Shown piece by piece: positions 1 through 12,300 of a DNA stretch of 64,000 nucleotides (the stretch's first letter is position 1; each line of letters starts with the position of its first letter). Made by a program: the position numbers and the translations under genes. This DNA is from Caprimulgus europaeus (taxonomy: Eukaryota > Chordata > Aves > Caprimulgiformes > Caprimulgidae), in contig OU015526.1 in NCBI GenBank assembly GCA_907165065.1, positions 70,517,723 to 70,581,722 on the forward strand. Reading direction: 5' to 3'. The notes beneath the pieces are model-generated. The model made no database searches. It had not been told where the DNA came from and was given only the letters and a program-made list of their open reading frames with translations.

Positions 1-11
1 ATAAAACAAAA

Positions 12-46
12 CCACCCCAACCCTCCCCCCCACCCCCCCACCCCCC
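12..46. repeat. C-rich low-complexity tract, G-quadruplex-capable on the minus strand
   Basis: Runs of 4, 3, 7, 7 and 6 cytosines are separated by one or two bases. Read on the minus strand they are five closely spaced guanine runs, which satisfies the usual G-quadruplex pattern. The flanks are A/C-rich. No gene is attached to it. It lies at the window edge, so its full extent to the left is unknown. Confidence 0.8.
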
Positions 47-47
47 A

Positions 48-1628
48 AAAAAAACCTACACAAGAAAGTTGAAATGAGCAAACATACACCTTTGAAAATA
101 ATTTTCCAAAAAATCCCAACTCTCAAAAATGGTTTTCTCCAGAAAAAATGAATATGTACAAATTGAATTAAACACCTTGCCCTGTTCTTGCATCCTTGAT
201 TTTCAGAATTCTTATCTTGTGCAAGAGGGCACAAGTGAGGATGCAATCTCAGTTATATTCTTTATACAGGTTCAGTGAAATCAGATAGAATGGTAGTTCT
301 TCAGATAAACTTCAAAATATTTGTTTTTTTCCTGAAGATGTATCCCTTGTGGGAAGAGAGGAGAATAATTTATCTGAGTGACAGGCAAGAGATAGGAACA
401 GTTACTTCAGTGATTAGTAGTTGCTTTCTATCTAGGGGAGAAAAATAATCTGCCGCTATGGATTGCCAGCCTCAGGCTTGTCATGGTCCACAGTGCACCT
501 TCTGATTTAAATAGGTTTTTCTAACATAATGTGACAGCGCCCTAAAATACAGAAGAGATGACTAAGTTACTAATACGTTAGGGTTTTATCCTTGTGGACT
601 GGAATTTTGGATTCTATCTCTTGAAGACACAAACCATGTCACAGGGGACATGGCAATGGAGAAGGTGATGAAAGACTTGAGCCAGTACTTAAATGTATGT
701 TTTATTTCTGACTCTGTTATGGGCCTGCATGTCCTTGGTTTCCTAGCCTTTAAAATTAATATAATAAAATTGCCTCTCTTGGAGATCTGTTACTGTTCAG
801 TAAAAAATCTAGGTAGTAATATTATTACCTGCAACACAGGCATCCTGGCCAAACAATCAATATACATACACGTGAGACTGAGCAGTCAGATGCCTAAGTG
901 TAAACATCTGTTGTCATTTTAAGTGTCCTGAAGGACTCTACATAGTCTTCAGCTCCAAAGATCTAAGGTCCTATGTTGCACCAGACAATCCAGAATCTAA
1001 AAAGACCCTAGATGCCTATGTTTATGTGCCTCCATCCACCTTTTGCAGCCACAACAGCACTTCATTCAAGTCCATTTTAACAAGTTCCTGTTAAGACTTT
1101 ATTTTTAAACTAATAATTGGAACTGCAATGCATTAAGACGAAGGCAGTCTTTTCAGTTCATGTCTGTAACTCTCATTGGCATTAGTGGCACCAGTCTCTT
1201 CAGTGTACCCAGAATACATCTTCCAATGAAGAAATGCATCAAAAGTAGGTATCAGCTACTGAAGAGGCATCAAACTCCCTTTAGTGGCAGTCACACAATA
1301 AATTTCCTTTATATACTCCTCTACCTTCATAATGAATTAGTAGTTCAGGAAATGCAATCTGATCAGAAAATAACCCCTGCGAGAGATGCTACTGTTACAG
1401 TATTTGTCATTGCAGGTATGAATACTTTATTTTCAATACTGGGTTCTTTCACTGTAGTTTAACACATTTCTAATCTGGAAAAAAAAAAATAGTCCCATCT
1501 CTCCTAAAGCATGTCCACTGATAAAGAAACTTGGAGAGACAGACAAAAATCCATACAGCCTGAAGTTGTACAAGAGAGTGTTTGTATGCGTGTATATTTA
1601 GTGGTGGTAACAGATTTCACAGTATGAA
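48..1628. other. Unique AT-rich sequence, no gene seen
   Basis: I see no repeat family, RNA gene or splice-bounded coding segment. Open frames of 90 codons (650-922) and 100 codons (1,160-1,462) exist, but they show no domain, no low-complexity-free conserved motif and no splice context. I treat them as chance frames. A 9-base A run sits near 1,481. Confidence 0.5.
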
Positions 1629-1633
1629 GTACC
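1629..1633 (+). repeat. Left target-site duplication of the solo LTR (gtacc)
   Basis: The five bases gtacc directly precede the LTR start and recur directly after its end at 2,643-2,647. A 5-bp duplication is typical of class III (ERVL-like) integrations in birds and mammals. Confidence 0.75.
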
Positions 1634-2642
1634 TATGTTGGGGTTTGGGGGGGACTTGGGGGGTGTTTTGGTAGTGGGGGGAAGGGGCCAACTTGTGAGA
1701 AGCTTTGCTAAAGCTCCCCTGGCTCCAAGGCATACCAACCCCCCAGCTCAGGCTGAGCCAATGCAATAGAGAAATGCCTCTGTGAATCCATGTTTGTGAG
1801 GGGAAGGACTGTCCTGAACAGAAGAAGGTGGAGAGAACTTGGAGGGAAAGGCCATTGATCTGAACAAAAGATGGCCATCAGCCTAAACAAAGGAGAGAGC
1901 ATTGTTTCCATGAGAAAGGATGAGGAGGAAGAGGACAGAGAACCTTAAGACACCCAGTTCAACCACATGGAGTAAGAAAAGGGAAAGGAGGTCCTGCAGC
2001 TCATGGAGGTTCAACAGTGGAGCAGATACCCTCATGTAGACCATGGGGGACTCCATGCTGGAGCAGAAAAGCTGAGCCTGAAGGCAGGTATGACTGAACT
2101 GAGATCCCAGAGACGTTTAATGACAGAAAATGAATGGACTCCCAGAGCTGGGAGGTGAGCTGGACCAAATACCCATCTTCAGCCCATGGATGTCCCCATG
2201 CTGGAGCCAGGGTCTGAGCCCAAAGAAGTCCTTGACTCCATGGGAAGCTTGCTTTGGAACATCTTGTTCCTGGACTTTCTGCCAGGAAGAGCATCAGAGG
2301 TGAACTGTCTGCAACTCCCATTCCCTGCCCCCTGTGCTGCTGAGGGAGGGAAAGTAGAAAAATTGGAAGCAAAGTGATTTGAGCCCGGGAAGCAGGGAGG
2401 GGTGGGGGAAGGTGTCTTAAGATGTGATTGTTATGTCTCACTGTGCTTCTTGGATGAATGGCAACAAATTAAGTTGATTTTTCTTCCCCAAGCTGAGTCT
2501 GTTTTGCCCATGACCATAACAGGTGAGATGTCCCTGTCCTTTGTCCTAATCTGTGCCCCTTTGTCATCATTCCCATCCCATCTCACTGGATGGGGGAGTG
2601 AATGCAGGACCGCATGGTCCTGCTGTGGGTTAAACCACTACA
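1634..2642 (+). mobile_element. Solo LTR of an avian endogenous retrovirus (ERVL-like), 1,009 bp
   Basis: The element starts tatgttgg and ends ccactaca, flanked by identical gtacc duplications. A sister copy at 48,413 begins tgtgttgg, which implies that this copy's first TG has decayed to TA. The 5' part is very G-rich (1,637-1,687). The middle holds several loosely repeated segments of the type 'ccatg-ctggagca' (2,040-2,060 and 2,196-2,212). The 3' part resembles the end of a widespread bird LTR as I recall it, with a 'gagcccgggaag' box near 2,381 and a 'gtctgttttgcccatgac' box near 2,499. The segment around 2,463 reads aacaaa where I expect a poly(A)-signal-like aataaa. No gag, pol or env sequence lies on either side, so LTR-LTR recombination has probably removed the provirus interior. 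The open frames inside it on both strands are incidental. Confidence 0.85.
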
Positions 2643-2647
2643 GTACC
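2643..2647 (+). repeat. Right target-site duplication of the solo LTR (gtacc)
   Basis: This is an exact copy of 1,629-1,633. It defines the 3' limit of the LTR at 2,642. Confidence 0.75.
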
Positions 2648-5600
2648 ATAAGACAAAGAGCAGGGAAGAACCCTGCTATATGCACCTTATTATTTTCTCC
2701 CAAAAACAGTTAAGAGGAGGCTTTCTGGAGTTTATATTGCTTGTCTGTATTAAAGCGCATTTAAATATTCAGAAAAAATACTGTATTTCTTCAGTCTTGC
2801 TTTTTCAGGGATATTTACCACCAACAGCACTTTTGTATGTATACCCAGGCATTGTAGAAATCACATATTTGTTTTTGTGAGTCAGAGCAGTAAGACAGTG
2901 GTAAAACTCCATCTGGCAAGCAAGCAAAAGTTCATTTTTATGTTTCTGTTCCCATTAAATGTTATTCAAGATTCTCATTATGCTTGTCATCTTAGTGCAA
3001 GGTTAATTAGAGTTAATAAATACTGTTCTGATCTAAAAGGAAGAAAGGACAAAGAAAGAGAAACATTCTAATTATTATCCTTTCCAAAATAAAGAAATTT
3101 GACACAGGGTATGCCGTGCAGATGGACCAATCTTGAGCTGAAGATGGAAAAAAAGTGTTAGAAAAATCATAACTTCTTTAGTTTTTGATTTTAAAAAGCG
3201 TATGTGTGGCTCAATGATCAATTTTAAGGAAAGTATCACACATTATGGTTTCAGTACAGGCCACAGGAGCCTTTAATCCATTATTGACCTGCTTGGCAAC
3301 TTTTAGGTAGCAAATTCATTTTTATGCTCCTTTATTTGATTGTCTATGGAACAGAAACTATTATTTTTATCTGCAGTGCAAGACCTCCTGAAGTCTCTGG
3401 AAATTCCATGAGAACTAGATGCCATTTCTATTCCTGCCTGCTAAAGCGCCACAAGAAAACCAGTTAAAAAAACACAGAGCAAGCAGCACTATCTTGTGAT
3501 AGAGGGTTTGGTTGGATGGTTAGGTTTGGTTTTTGGTTTAGTTTAGAGTGTTTAGTATCCTATTAGTAAACATATATTGGTTGCACTAGACACTCAGCAT
3601 GTTCAAAGTATTCTAGCCGTTTTACTACAAGGTTGCCCAAAAACCCTGGAATATCCAAGCAAGTACTCAAGAAGTGTTTTACCTGTAGAAAAAAATGAAA
3701 GAACATATTAAAGGAGTTCTCTTCAAAACCATAAACGAAGTGCATTTACCAAACCAAAATAAGAATGGGCTTCCTCACTTACTCGTCTCCTTACACTTAC
3801 TGCTAACTTTTAGACTTTATCTTTTCTATATTCAACTTTTTAAAAAGTCTCCAAAACTCAAGAAATTTCATTCTTTGTTGTGCTCTGTCACTCGTACAGT
3901 TCAAATTTCTGACTTCTACCTGCTGTATGTAGGATGAAAATTTGAATAAACAGATTTAAATAAAGCCACATGCAAAATGAATTCTAGTACTTTTTTCTAC
4001 ATACATACATGTATATATGTATAATGCTAAGAAATATGGGATTGATACAACCTTAATGTTTCAGAAAAGTGAACTGAAAAACTAAGAAGTTTCTTCTGAA
4101 TTAAATACTTCCTAATCCTGCTCTATTCCAGGAAAAGTAGAAGAGTGAAAAGCCATTATGCTGTGTCTTAAACATCAGTGGTTTGTGCTAGACCAGTAGA
4201 AAACTACTAAATCTTCCTTGCTCTATCAATACATTATACGATTACTTTTCTAGTATTTTTGTTTCAAGATTTTTACTGAAATTTCCATATAAATGGCTCT
4301 GAAAATTCAAGGGAAAACACTTTTAAATACCTGAGATTCTAACCACTGTGTGCATCTCTGGATGGATGAAGGAAAATTTAAAAAAAATAAAAAATTGAAC
4401 ATTGAAGTAAACCTGTAAGAGCCACTGACAACAAATATATTTGTTATTGCCTCTCTGAATAACAGCAGTAACATAGGTGGACAGCCATATGTGGTATTAC
4501 TTAGATGTGGGACAACTCCACAAACTCTATTCTTTGCAAGTTCCCAATTTAAAGTCGTGACACATCAATAATATTCATCTGTCAAACATCTTTTTTTTTT
4601 TTGCTTCTTTAGACAAAATGTACTTGATATCTGCCTTGCCTCATAACAGTCAGTGAATGACAAATATACATTTACACTTTAATACTGTAAAGGTTTGGGA
4701 TTGTCAACATGACATCAATTCTGACAGTTCGTGCCTCTGTGACCCTCTTTAGGGAATATATTTCAACTTGTATAAGTAACTTGGAGTAGAATTTATTTTA
4801 TTAGTGTTTATGAGCTTGTGTTTTATGATAAACAACAGAAAGAAATAAGACAGACTATCACTGCGAGATGCAATTTATGTTTTAATTTGTGATAGTAACA
4901 GTACTCTAAATCACATGCACAAAGTCCTGGAATCTAATGCAGTGTCTTTTTTTTTTTTCTTTTTATTTTTTTTTTCTTAATTAATTGGAAATCCAAACAC
5001 ACGGGAAGCTTTCAAAAATCGTAGGAGCCTGTAACAGAGTCTCCAGTCTTAATCAGCTGCTAAACCTCCTACAGATTGCAGACAAGAGTGAGATGCCTCA
5101 GATTACAAGTCACATAGCATTTTACCTTTGCATAAAATATAACCTGGTAATAATTTCTGCCTATTAGTCATAGCAAAAGAACACATTTTAGTATAAACCC
5201 TCTCCTTGGAGGCACCGCACACTTCCCCTTTCTATCACATCAAACTTTAAGAACTTAGTCTTCTGAGTCAAGGCTATTTCCAGTCAGTGCTTTCCTTGCC
5301 TTACCCTTCCCACACACACGATTATCTCACACTCACAGATGAGATCTCATTAACTTGCCTCATCCCCACGATGCCAGCCTCTCATATCCACTTTTTAAAT
5401 TTGCCTCACATAAATATTAATGCTGACTTCTGTGTTAAGATTCGCATGGAAGAGAAATTCCCCATAAGCATCTTCAAAAATATTTCTTAACCCATCTCCT
5501 TTTATGGGATGTCTGCCATTAACTTTACGGCTCCTTTTGCTGACCAACAGCAGCTTATTCTTGTTTCTTTCTTTCCTCTAGTTATTATCTTTTGTCTTAC

Positions 5601-5989
5601 AGCAAGAGTATCAACTCTCTGAGGTGGAAATTGTCTTTTTATTCTGTGTTTTGTCCAGCAGGTAGGTATCTATTAGATACTAGGATGATGAGTAAGAAAT
5701 TATTTCTTAAAGTCTGCTGAGTGAGACACAAATGTGTAAGATGTCAGTTTGGAGAGATGCTTGTATGGAGTTACAATGTGTCTGAATTATGCCTGAATCA
5801 TAACGTCACTATTTCTCTTCTTTTATTCTCTAACTGCAAAATCTGCATGTTAGTTTCAGATTGTATTTAAGTTTTATATAGCAAAAATCTATTTTCCTCT
5901 GAAATAAAACCACATGTTTTCAAGTTTTGAGGGGTTTTTCCTTTCCATATTTTGAAATAAACTTTTATCTCAGCATTTGTTGTTTTTCA
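2648..5989. other. Unique AT-rich sequence with T-rich and GT-rich tracts, no gene seen
   Basis: The contents are a G/T-rich patch at about 3,505-3,550, a 12-base T tract near 4,591-4,602 and a T-rich stretch at 4,949-4,977. There is a short TA/CA-type near-palindrome around 3,999-4,022. No mobile-element family is recognised and no coding segment has support beyond chance open frames of 60-80 codons. Confidence 0.5.
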
Positions 5990-6330
5990 CATCATGCAGA
6001 GAAGCTATCAGATGCATGGAGTTTAATTAAATATCAGGCAGCAGCCAAAACCTTGCTCAGAATTTTGGTAACAAGCTATGAAGCAATTTACTTCAGGTAA
6101 TTGGGAGATATTTGGCTCCAGACTTCTGTCTAAAAGCCACATGGCTGATGTGAAATGAACTAATCGGTGACTAAAGTCCAATGGCTCAAGTCCCTGTCAC
6201 ACCAGCCCCTTTGTCTGCTGCCTCAGTATAGAGAATAGATGTGAGCAGAAACTGAGCATGCTTTAAACTCTCTTTCCAGCTAGAAAAGGGTAGAAAAGAG
6301 GCAATTTAATTGCTGGACGTCCTGATGGTC
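5990..6330. promoter_or_regulatory. Possible conserved noncoding block (weak)
   Basis: Compared with its flanks, this stretch is less monotonous. It carries several transcription-factor-like words: an ATTA/TAAT-rich segment (about 6,020-6,035), a SOX-like cctttgt (about 6,208) and agccacatggctg around an E-box-like catg. No open frame or repeat explains it. I have no cross-species alignment, so this rests on texture alone. Confidence 0.15.
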
Positions 6331-9300
6331 ACAACTCAGACCAAGGTCTCCTTCCAAATTTGGAAGTCCTCATCTTCTGTGGAAATTAGAAAACAGAGTT
6401 AGGCTGTCTAATTTCAAAGAGGAGGGAAAAGTACCTACTTTTCCCAGTGTGTTAAACTTATTTCAAGGAGCAGACATGGATAAAATATTTGTCAATAGTC
6501 TACATATTATTCTATATAATAATAGACCACTCTAGTGTGATACAGTTTTGCTGGACAGCAAGAAGTAGCAACAGTCAGAGAGAGTAAAGATGAAATTAAT
6601 TCAAATAACCCCTATTAAACTCATTTTATTTGCATCTCTGTCATGGAACTTAAATAATAAGTTTCCTTTAAATAATACATTTAAACATTCAGTTTATTTG
6701 GGGATTTCAGTTTATTTTGGGATTTCAGTTTTTTCATAGTGGATTGTTTTGACATCTCTCCTCCAGTGACAGGCAAACTTCATCAACCACCTAAAGTCAG
6801 ACATATTAGAGAATATGGTGTCTGAAACCCTTACAAAGCTATTACATACTCAGCCAAGACCAGTTCAAATGAAAATTCCCAACTCCTGCACTTAGCATGC
6901 TGCAAAACAGATATAAAAAATATGGACCAGTAGATCTTGTCAAGCTTCTGTGCTGCAGTACAACTGCTTTCTTTCCAAACCCCTGCAAGTTAGATTCTGG
7001 AATTTTCCTTAAAACAACTTGCTTAACTTGAAAGATAATTAATGATCAATTTTAATACTAAATCTCCAGAAGATGTGCACCCTGCAATACATCACTCATT
7101 CCCTCTTAGCACATTCTGCTGTGTCACGTAGGGTAACCACAGAAGAGTAGTACCATGTTTGTGCATATATTCAGTAGTTCCTTTGTACAAAGATTTCTTT
7201 ACATGAAAGGTAAATTTCTTATTTTAATAGAGGATCTAAGTCAGATGAATTAAACTCACAAAGAATCTGTCTGTTAACATTCCCTACATGAAAAATATCA
7301 AGTAAATATCCATTTCAAACTTAGAGCTATGACCCATTTTTAGATTTGAGAACACTAACAAAAATAGCATAGGTAAGATTTAGGAAGAACTAAAATGGCT
7401 GTAGATTGCTATTTAAGTAATCACCAATAGGATATTAAGTGTTACGAAAATCTCCTGAATGTTTTACTATTTTTAAGAACACTGGTTGCTTGATTAAAAA
7501 ATACACCAGAGACAAATCAAAATATTTACATGAACAATAAGACTGATATGATGGAATGATACAGTCAAATTCCTCAAACTACTTCCAACAACGTGTAATC
7601 ATGCCAGCTCCCACATACTGTCTATCATCCCTGGAACCTACAGCTTTCAGGAGCTTCCATCCTCATGAGTTCAAAGTCACGAGCAAGATGATTATAGGTA
7701 CATTATCAGGAAAAGTTCAAATCATTAACAAAACTGTAGTTCTCAAGATTCTTATATACAAGAATTTATTAAAAGACCAGAAGAAAAAACAAATATGTTA
7801 TTGTCAGCATATTTAGGGGACCAAAAAAAGAAAAAAATCACTGAGATTCTCTTTGTTGTAATTATAAGTATTCTCAGTTTTCCTTAACCTTAAGAAATTG
7901 AGTAGGACTTGGATTATGTGTACTTTATTACTGTCTCTGGAAGATACACCCATCTGGTAGAGATGCTACATCAGCTGCTACAGAAAAGTATACAAATGTA
8001 TGCAATTCACAAAAAGGCTTCATTTGGGATAAATAAAATGGAATGAAATAAACCAACAATAGTCCCATCTCACATTTTGCAGCTTTATGAAACAATTGTG
8101 TGACTTGGGTATAAAATTTGGTTAAAAGTTGACCCAAATAGATGCACAAAAGACATGGGGAATAATAAGCATCTAAGTACCACTGAACTTCAAAAATCAC
8201 ACCTCTGACATAATTAATTCAAGATAAATGTTGTTAAAACAGATCTTTATTGTAATGTTCCAAAGGAACCTGAAATGATTTTCTTCTAATCATTATAGGA
8301 AAATGTATTTTCAGCAAGGGAAAAGACTAATACTTGCATATTTGGTTTCCATCTGAATGGTATTTCATGTTATCTAGTTAATTTAATAAGTAATAGTATA
8401 TGATCAAATTTTATATAGAATATATTAATGAAAGAGTGAACGCATATTCACACATGGATGGAACAAAGCTGAGACTAGACAAATAATTTCAAGAAACAAT
8501 GGGTCTACAGCACATAAAGTCAAGGCATCAATGTTTAGGACAAGAAATGAAGAGTTCCTTATGTGTTTAAGATTGTAGATAGACTCTAGAAGGACCAACT
8601 GTAATTACTTAAACTTGAATTAAGACAGCACTCCAAGGGTAACACATCTACTTGTAGGAAAAAGTTGCAATGTGATTTTTTAATGATCATAAATATTCAG
8701 AACCACAGGGTTTTGTCTTCATTGAAAAAAATAAGAATCGCAAAGATGAAATTGTAGCTTAGGGGTGTTATTATGGAAGAAGGGGCTGGGAGGAGGAACA
8801 AAAAAAAGCCCCAAACAAACCAACAAATAAAGCATTGTCTTGGTTTAAAAAAAAATCTTAAAAATGTAGTAACATTCGAGTCCTTGCTAACTTGCATCAG
8901 GTTCACAAAAGGACACTTTATCTTGAATTTACATTGGCCTGAGTCAAACCAATAAAATTAACTGAAATCTAGGTTAGATTTGACTAATAACAATAACTTG
9001 TTTAAAATTAAAAGTATTATGTGCTCTCACTCTTTATTATCACACTCCCACAACCCAAAGTTAAAGCCAAAAAAGAAAAAAAAAACTTCAGAAGATGGAA
9101 ATTTTTAATTGTTTACATATCCAAATATTCCTAAAAATCTAAATCCTGCCTTTAAGCAAGTGATGACAAAAATGCTTTTGGGCTCAGCAAGACTAAATTT
9201 CAGATTAAGATTAAACTGTATCTCTGGCACAGTGATCATGAAAAAAAGAAAAAGAAGGCATTAGGAACATGAGGACAGGAGAAAAAAAATCTTCTTCCTC

Positions 9301-12300
9301 CTTTTTCATCAGTTGGGAAAAGAACATGTTGAAGAGTCATTGACTATCAGCTTTCTCTGAGAATCAGAATGATATGACAACCAACACACTCCTGGGTTGC
9401 TCTGTCATATTAAATGGTTATTTCACAAAGAAAGGAAAGAAGTTACTTTATTTTCTGTATTATTATTTTGCTTGGAAGTCATTAAAATACTTGCTTAAAC
9501 TCGCTGATTATTTGAGCACCTCAGCTTATAAATACTTTAGAAATATTATGGCATACTATAATTCAGAATAACATATCAGAGACAGATCCTCCTTTTTTTC
9601 CTGGGGAGTAACTTTGTAAAGATTTTTCTAAAAAGATTCAGGATAATGTTAAATAATCTCATCTCCCTGATAAGGAAAAAATAAAAAAAACAAAGAAAAA
9701 AACTCCCAAAACAACAAAATGCCCACTCCACGCCCAAATAAAACCTTATACAAGCTTGTTTGTATCAGGAATCTTTCACAGGAATGTCTTGCGATTCTCC
9801 TGAGTGCTTTCTTAAGAATGAAAGGGGATATATCTGAAAAGTATTAAATGTATTTCTAGGTCTCTCTCCCATTCCTTATTAATTTGACAACGTTTGCGAC
9901 AAGGACATAAGCCCATACTCTGTCTCCCAGACCTCAGTAATCCCCGTGTCCGTTATATATGTGACAGTTACACCACACTTGGTAAAACTTTCAGATCAAC
10001 AAGCTGGCAAATCATCCAAAGTTAAGGACTGGGGTGAATCTGGACATTCTGGCAAACCCATCAGAACTGATGCAGGCAAGTGAAATGGAGGTCAATGAGA
10101 GAGTTTCTTTTCCAGACACTGGCTACAAGTATTTTTCCAGGCAGCTACAGAACAGATTCACACTACCACTCCCATTTCTGCACCTCGATATGCTGAGTGT
10201 TAAGGGTCTGCATGTGGCGGGGACATTTCTCTGACTGGATTTACGGGATTTCTCTGTTGGATTTCTGACATCACTTAGCCCCAACATTACAGTCTTTTTA
10301 TCATTTCTTTTCCATGGTAGCTTATTCTTATTCACGTAAAAATGATGTCAGGTCAGTCTGAGCAGCTAGGTGCCAGTATGTTAGGTTATAGGAATACCTC
10401 AGAAGAGTTACAATTTCACATCAGTTAGGTTCTTTTCTGCACATGATTGTAAGGTGACACTTCAGATGTCTTAACAAAGTAGCCTCAAAAAAGCACTATT
10501 AGAAAAGTTACTTTCTCCTCCCTCCCTTCAATTGTCAGATTAGTGTTATCACAGAATTAAATCTAAGAAAAATTAATTCCAAATATGAATTCCAAATGAA
10601 TTGCCAGTCATGATTTTGTTTTGTATCATATCCCTGCCAGGTTTTTGGACAAAACAGAATCAAGGCCTACTTTGGAAAACTCAACTTCTTTCCTTAATCC
10701 CCATCAGTTCTAAAGTTTCTCACTGAAATTCAACAGCCCACAAACATGGTCAGGATATTATAAACTGCAGATATTATATGATAGCTAATTAAATGAGAAC
10801 AAGCCCCCCACTTTTAGTCACATGGTGTGTTTTCATTTTGAAAAATTATAATGGAGATTTGACAAATACCACAAAAATAGATGGTTACTGGATAGGTTTT
10901 TTTTTCCATAAGCAACTCAATAGTCATCTACTAGAGAAATAAAAATAAAAAGGAGTATTTTCTCACAGAGGACATCCTTATAAAATTTGTCTGCTTTAGA
11001 AGAAAGGCTGAAACCAATTAGCTTATCTTCTAGCAAGATAAGTATTCCAGAAAGTGTTATTTGAAAACTGAAAATGTTAAATCCATCTAAGAAAAAAATA
11101 CTTTTTGGATTGCAATAAGTTTCTCTCATGCATGCTGTTTCTCTCACATGAGATATCCAAAAGGCAGTCTGCTTGCACTTTGAACAATATTTACACAATT
11201 GAAAGGTGTTTTAAGTTTACTACACTGCAGTAAGAATTAGGATTATGCTGAAAGTTTCTAAATGCTTTAGATATATATGGTATTGTTTAAGGTTCTACCA
11301 CTGTTAATTAGGAAATTTATTAATTAAATTGATAACTGAACAAAGTGCTTAACATCAGAGGAAACCAAATAGGTTGAGAAGCAAAGAAAATTAACAATTT
11401 CAATGGGATTTCAAATCAGGAAAACATAAAAGAGGAACAAAAGACTTGTGTTCCTCCTTAAACAATAAAAGGGTTGAATGTAGGAGTGAAATAAACTAGA
11501 AAAGTACTGTAATGAACTGAACTGTTATGAACTATCATAAATTTCCCAAATTACTGATTTTAACTGAAATAAACATGTAAAATTCTTCCACAGTCTTCTC
11601 TTCCCTCAAATACTTCTGTGTTAAGTATTCAAGCACAATTTTCCCCCCTCATGCAGAACATGTTTCAAGTTTGCTCATGTGCTGGGCATAGACATATATA
11701 TTCGTACAGTCTTGTTTCTTCCCCTGTAGTCTGACATATGCCAAAGACATTTAATACAGAAATACATCCTCTTTGTCTCTCATCTTCCTGAACATCTTGT
11801 CTTTGAAGTGTGATTGACTATCTTTAAGCTAGTCTCTCTTTCAAATTGTGTATTCTCACTTTTTACATGTGCACATGTACTAAAACAGTAAAACTCAAAA
11901 ATCCTTCCAAGAATTATACACAATACACACTTCAAGAGGGAGGTTATCAACATGGCTAACTCCTGTCTTGTCCTTTCAACTCAGGCACCAGGCACTGAAG
12001 TCAACCAGACACAAGCATAGCCAGCTCCTACCTGTGCACTCCCTGGCCAGTTACTAGTTGCGAAACAGTCCTATAATATATTTAATTTTTTAAAGTGAGC
12101 TATTTTCCACTACTGCATGAGTGTCTTTCCCCTTAATCAAGTTTTAGTTAAAACAGAATCTGACTTTCTGAATTAATACGGAAATAAATGTAATATAAAA
12201 ATCAGGTCATGAGGAAATCTTTCACAGGATAGACACTAGTAACCAGATTTCCAGTCTTAAGTAAATTGTTGTCTCTCTAAAGGGATTTTTGTATGCTACA

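Noticed and set aside
650..1462. Open frames of 90 and 100 codons at 650-922 and 1,160-1,462
   Set aside because: Frames of this length are expected by chance in 64 kb. The translations show no domain, signal peptide or splice context.
2001..2713. Overlapping open frames of 63-146 codons on both strands
   Set aside because: They lie almost wholly inside the noncoding solo LTR and reflect its GC-rich composition.
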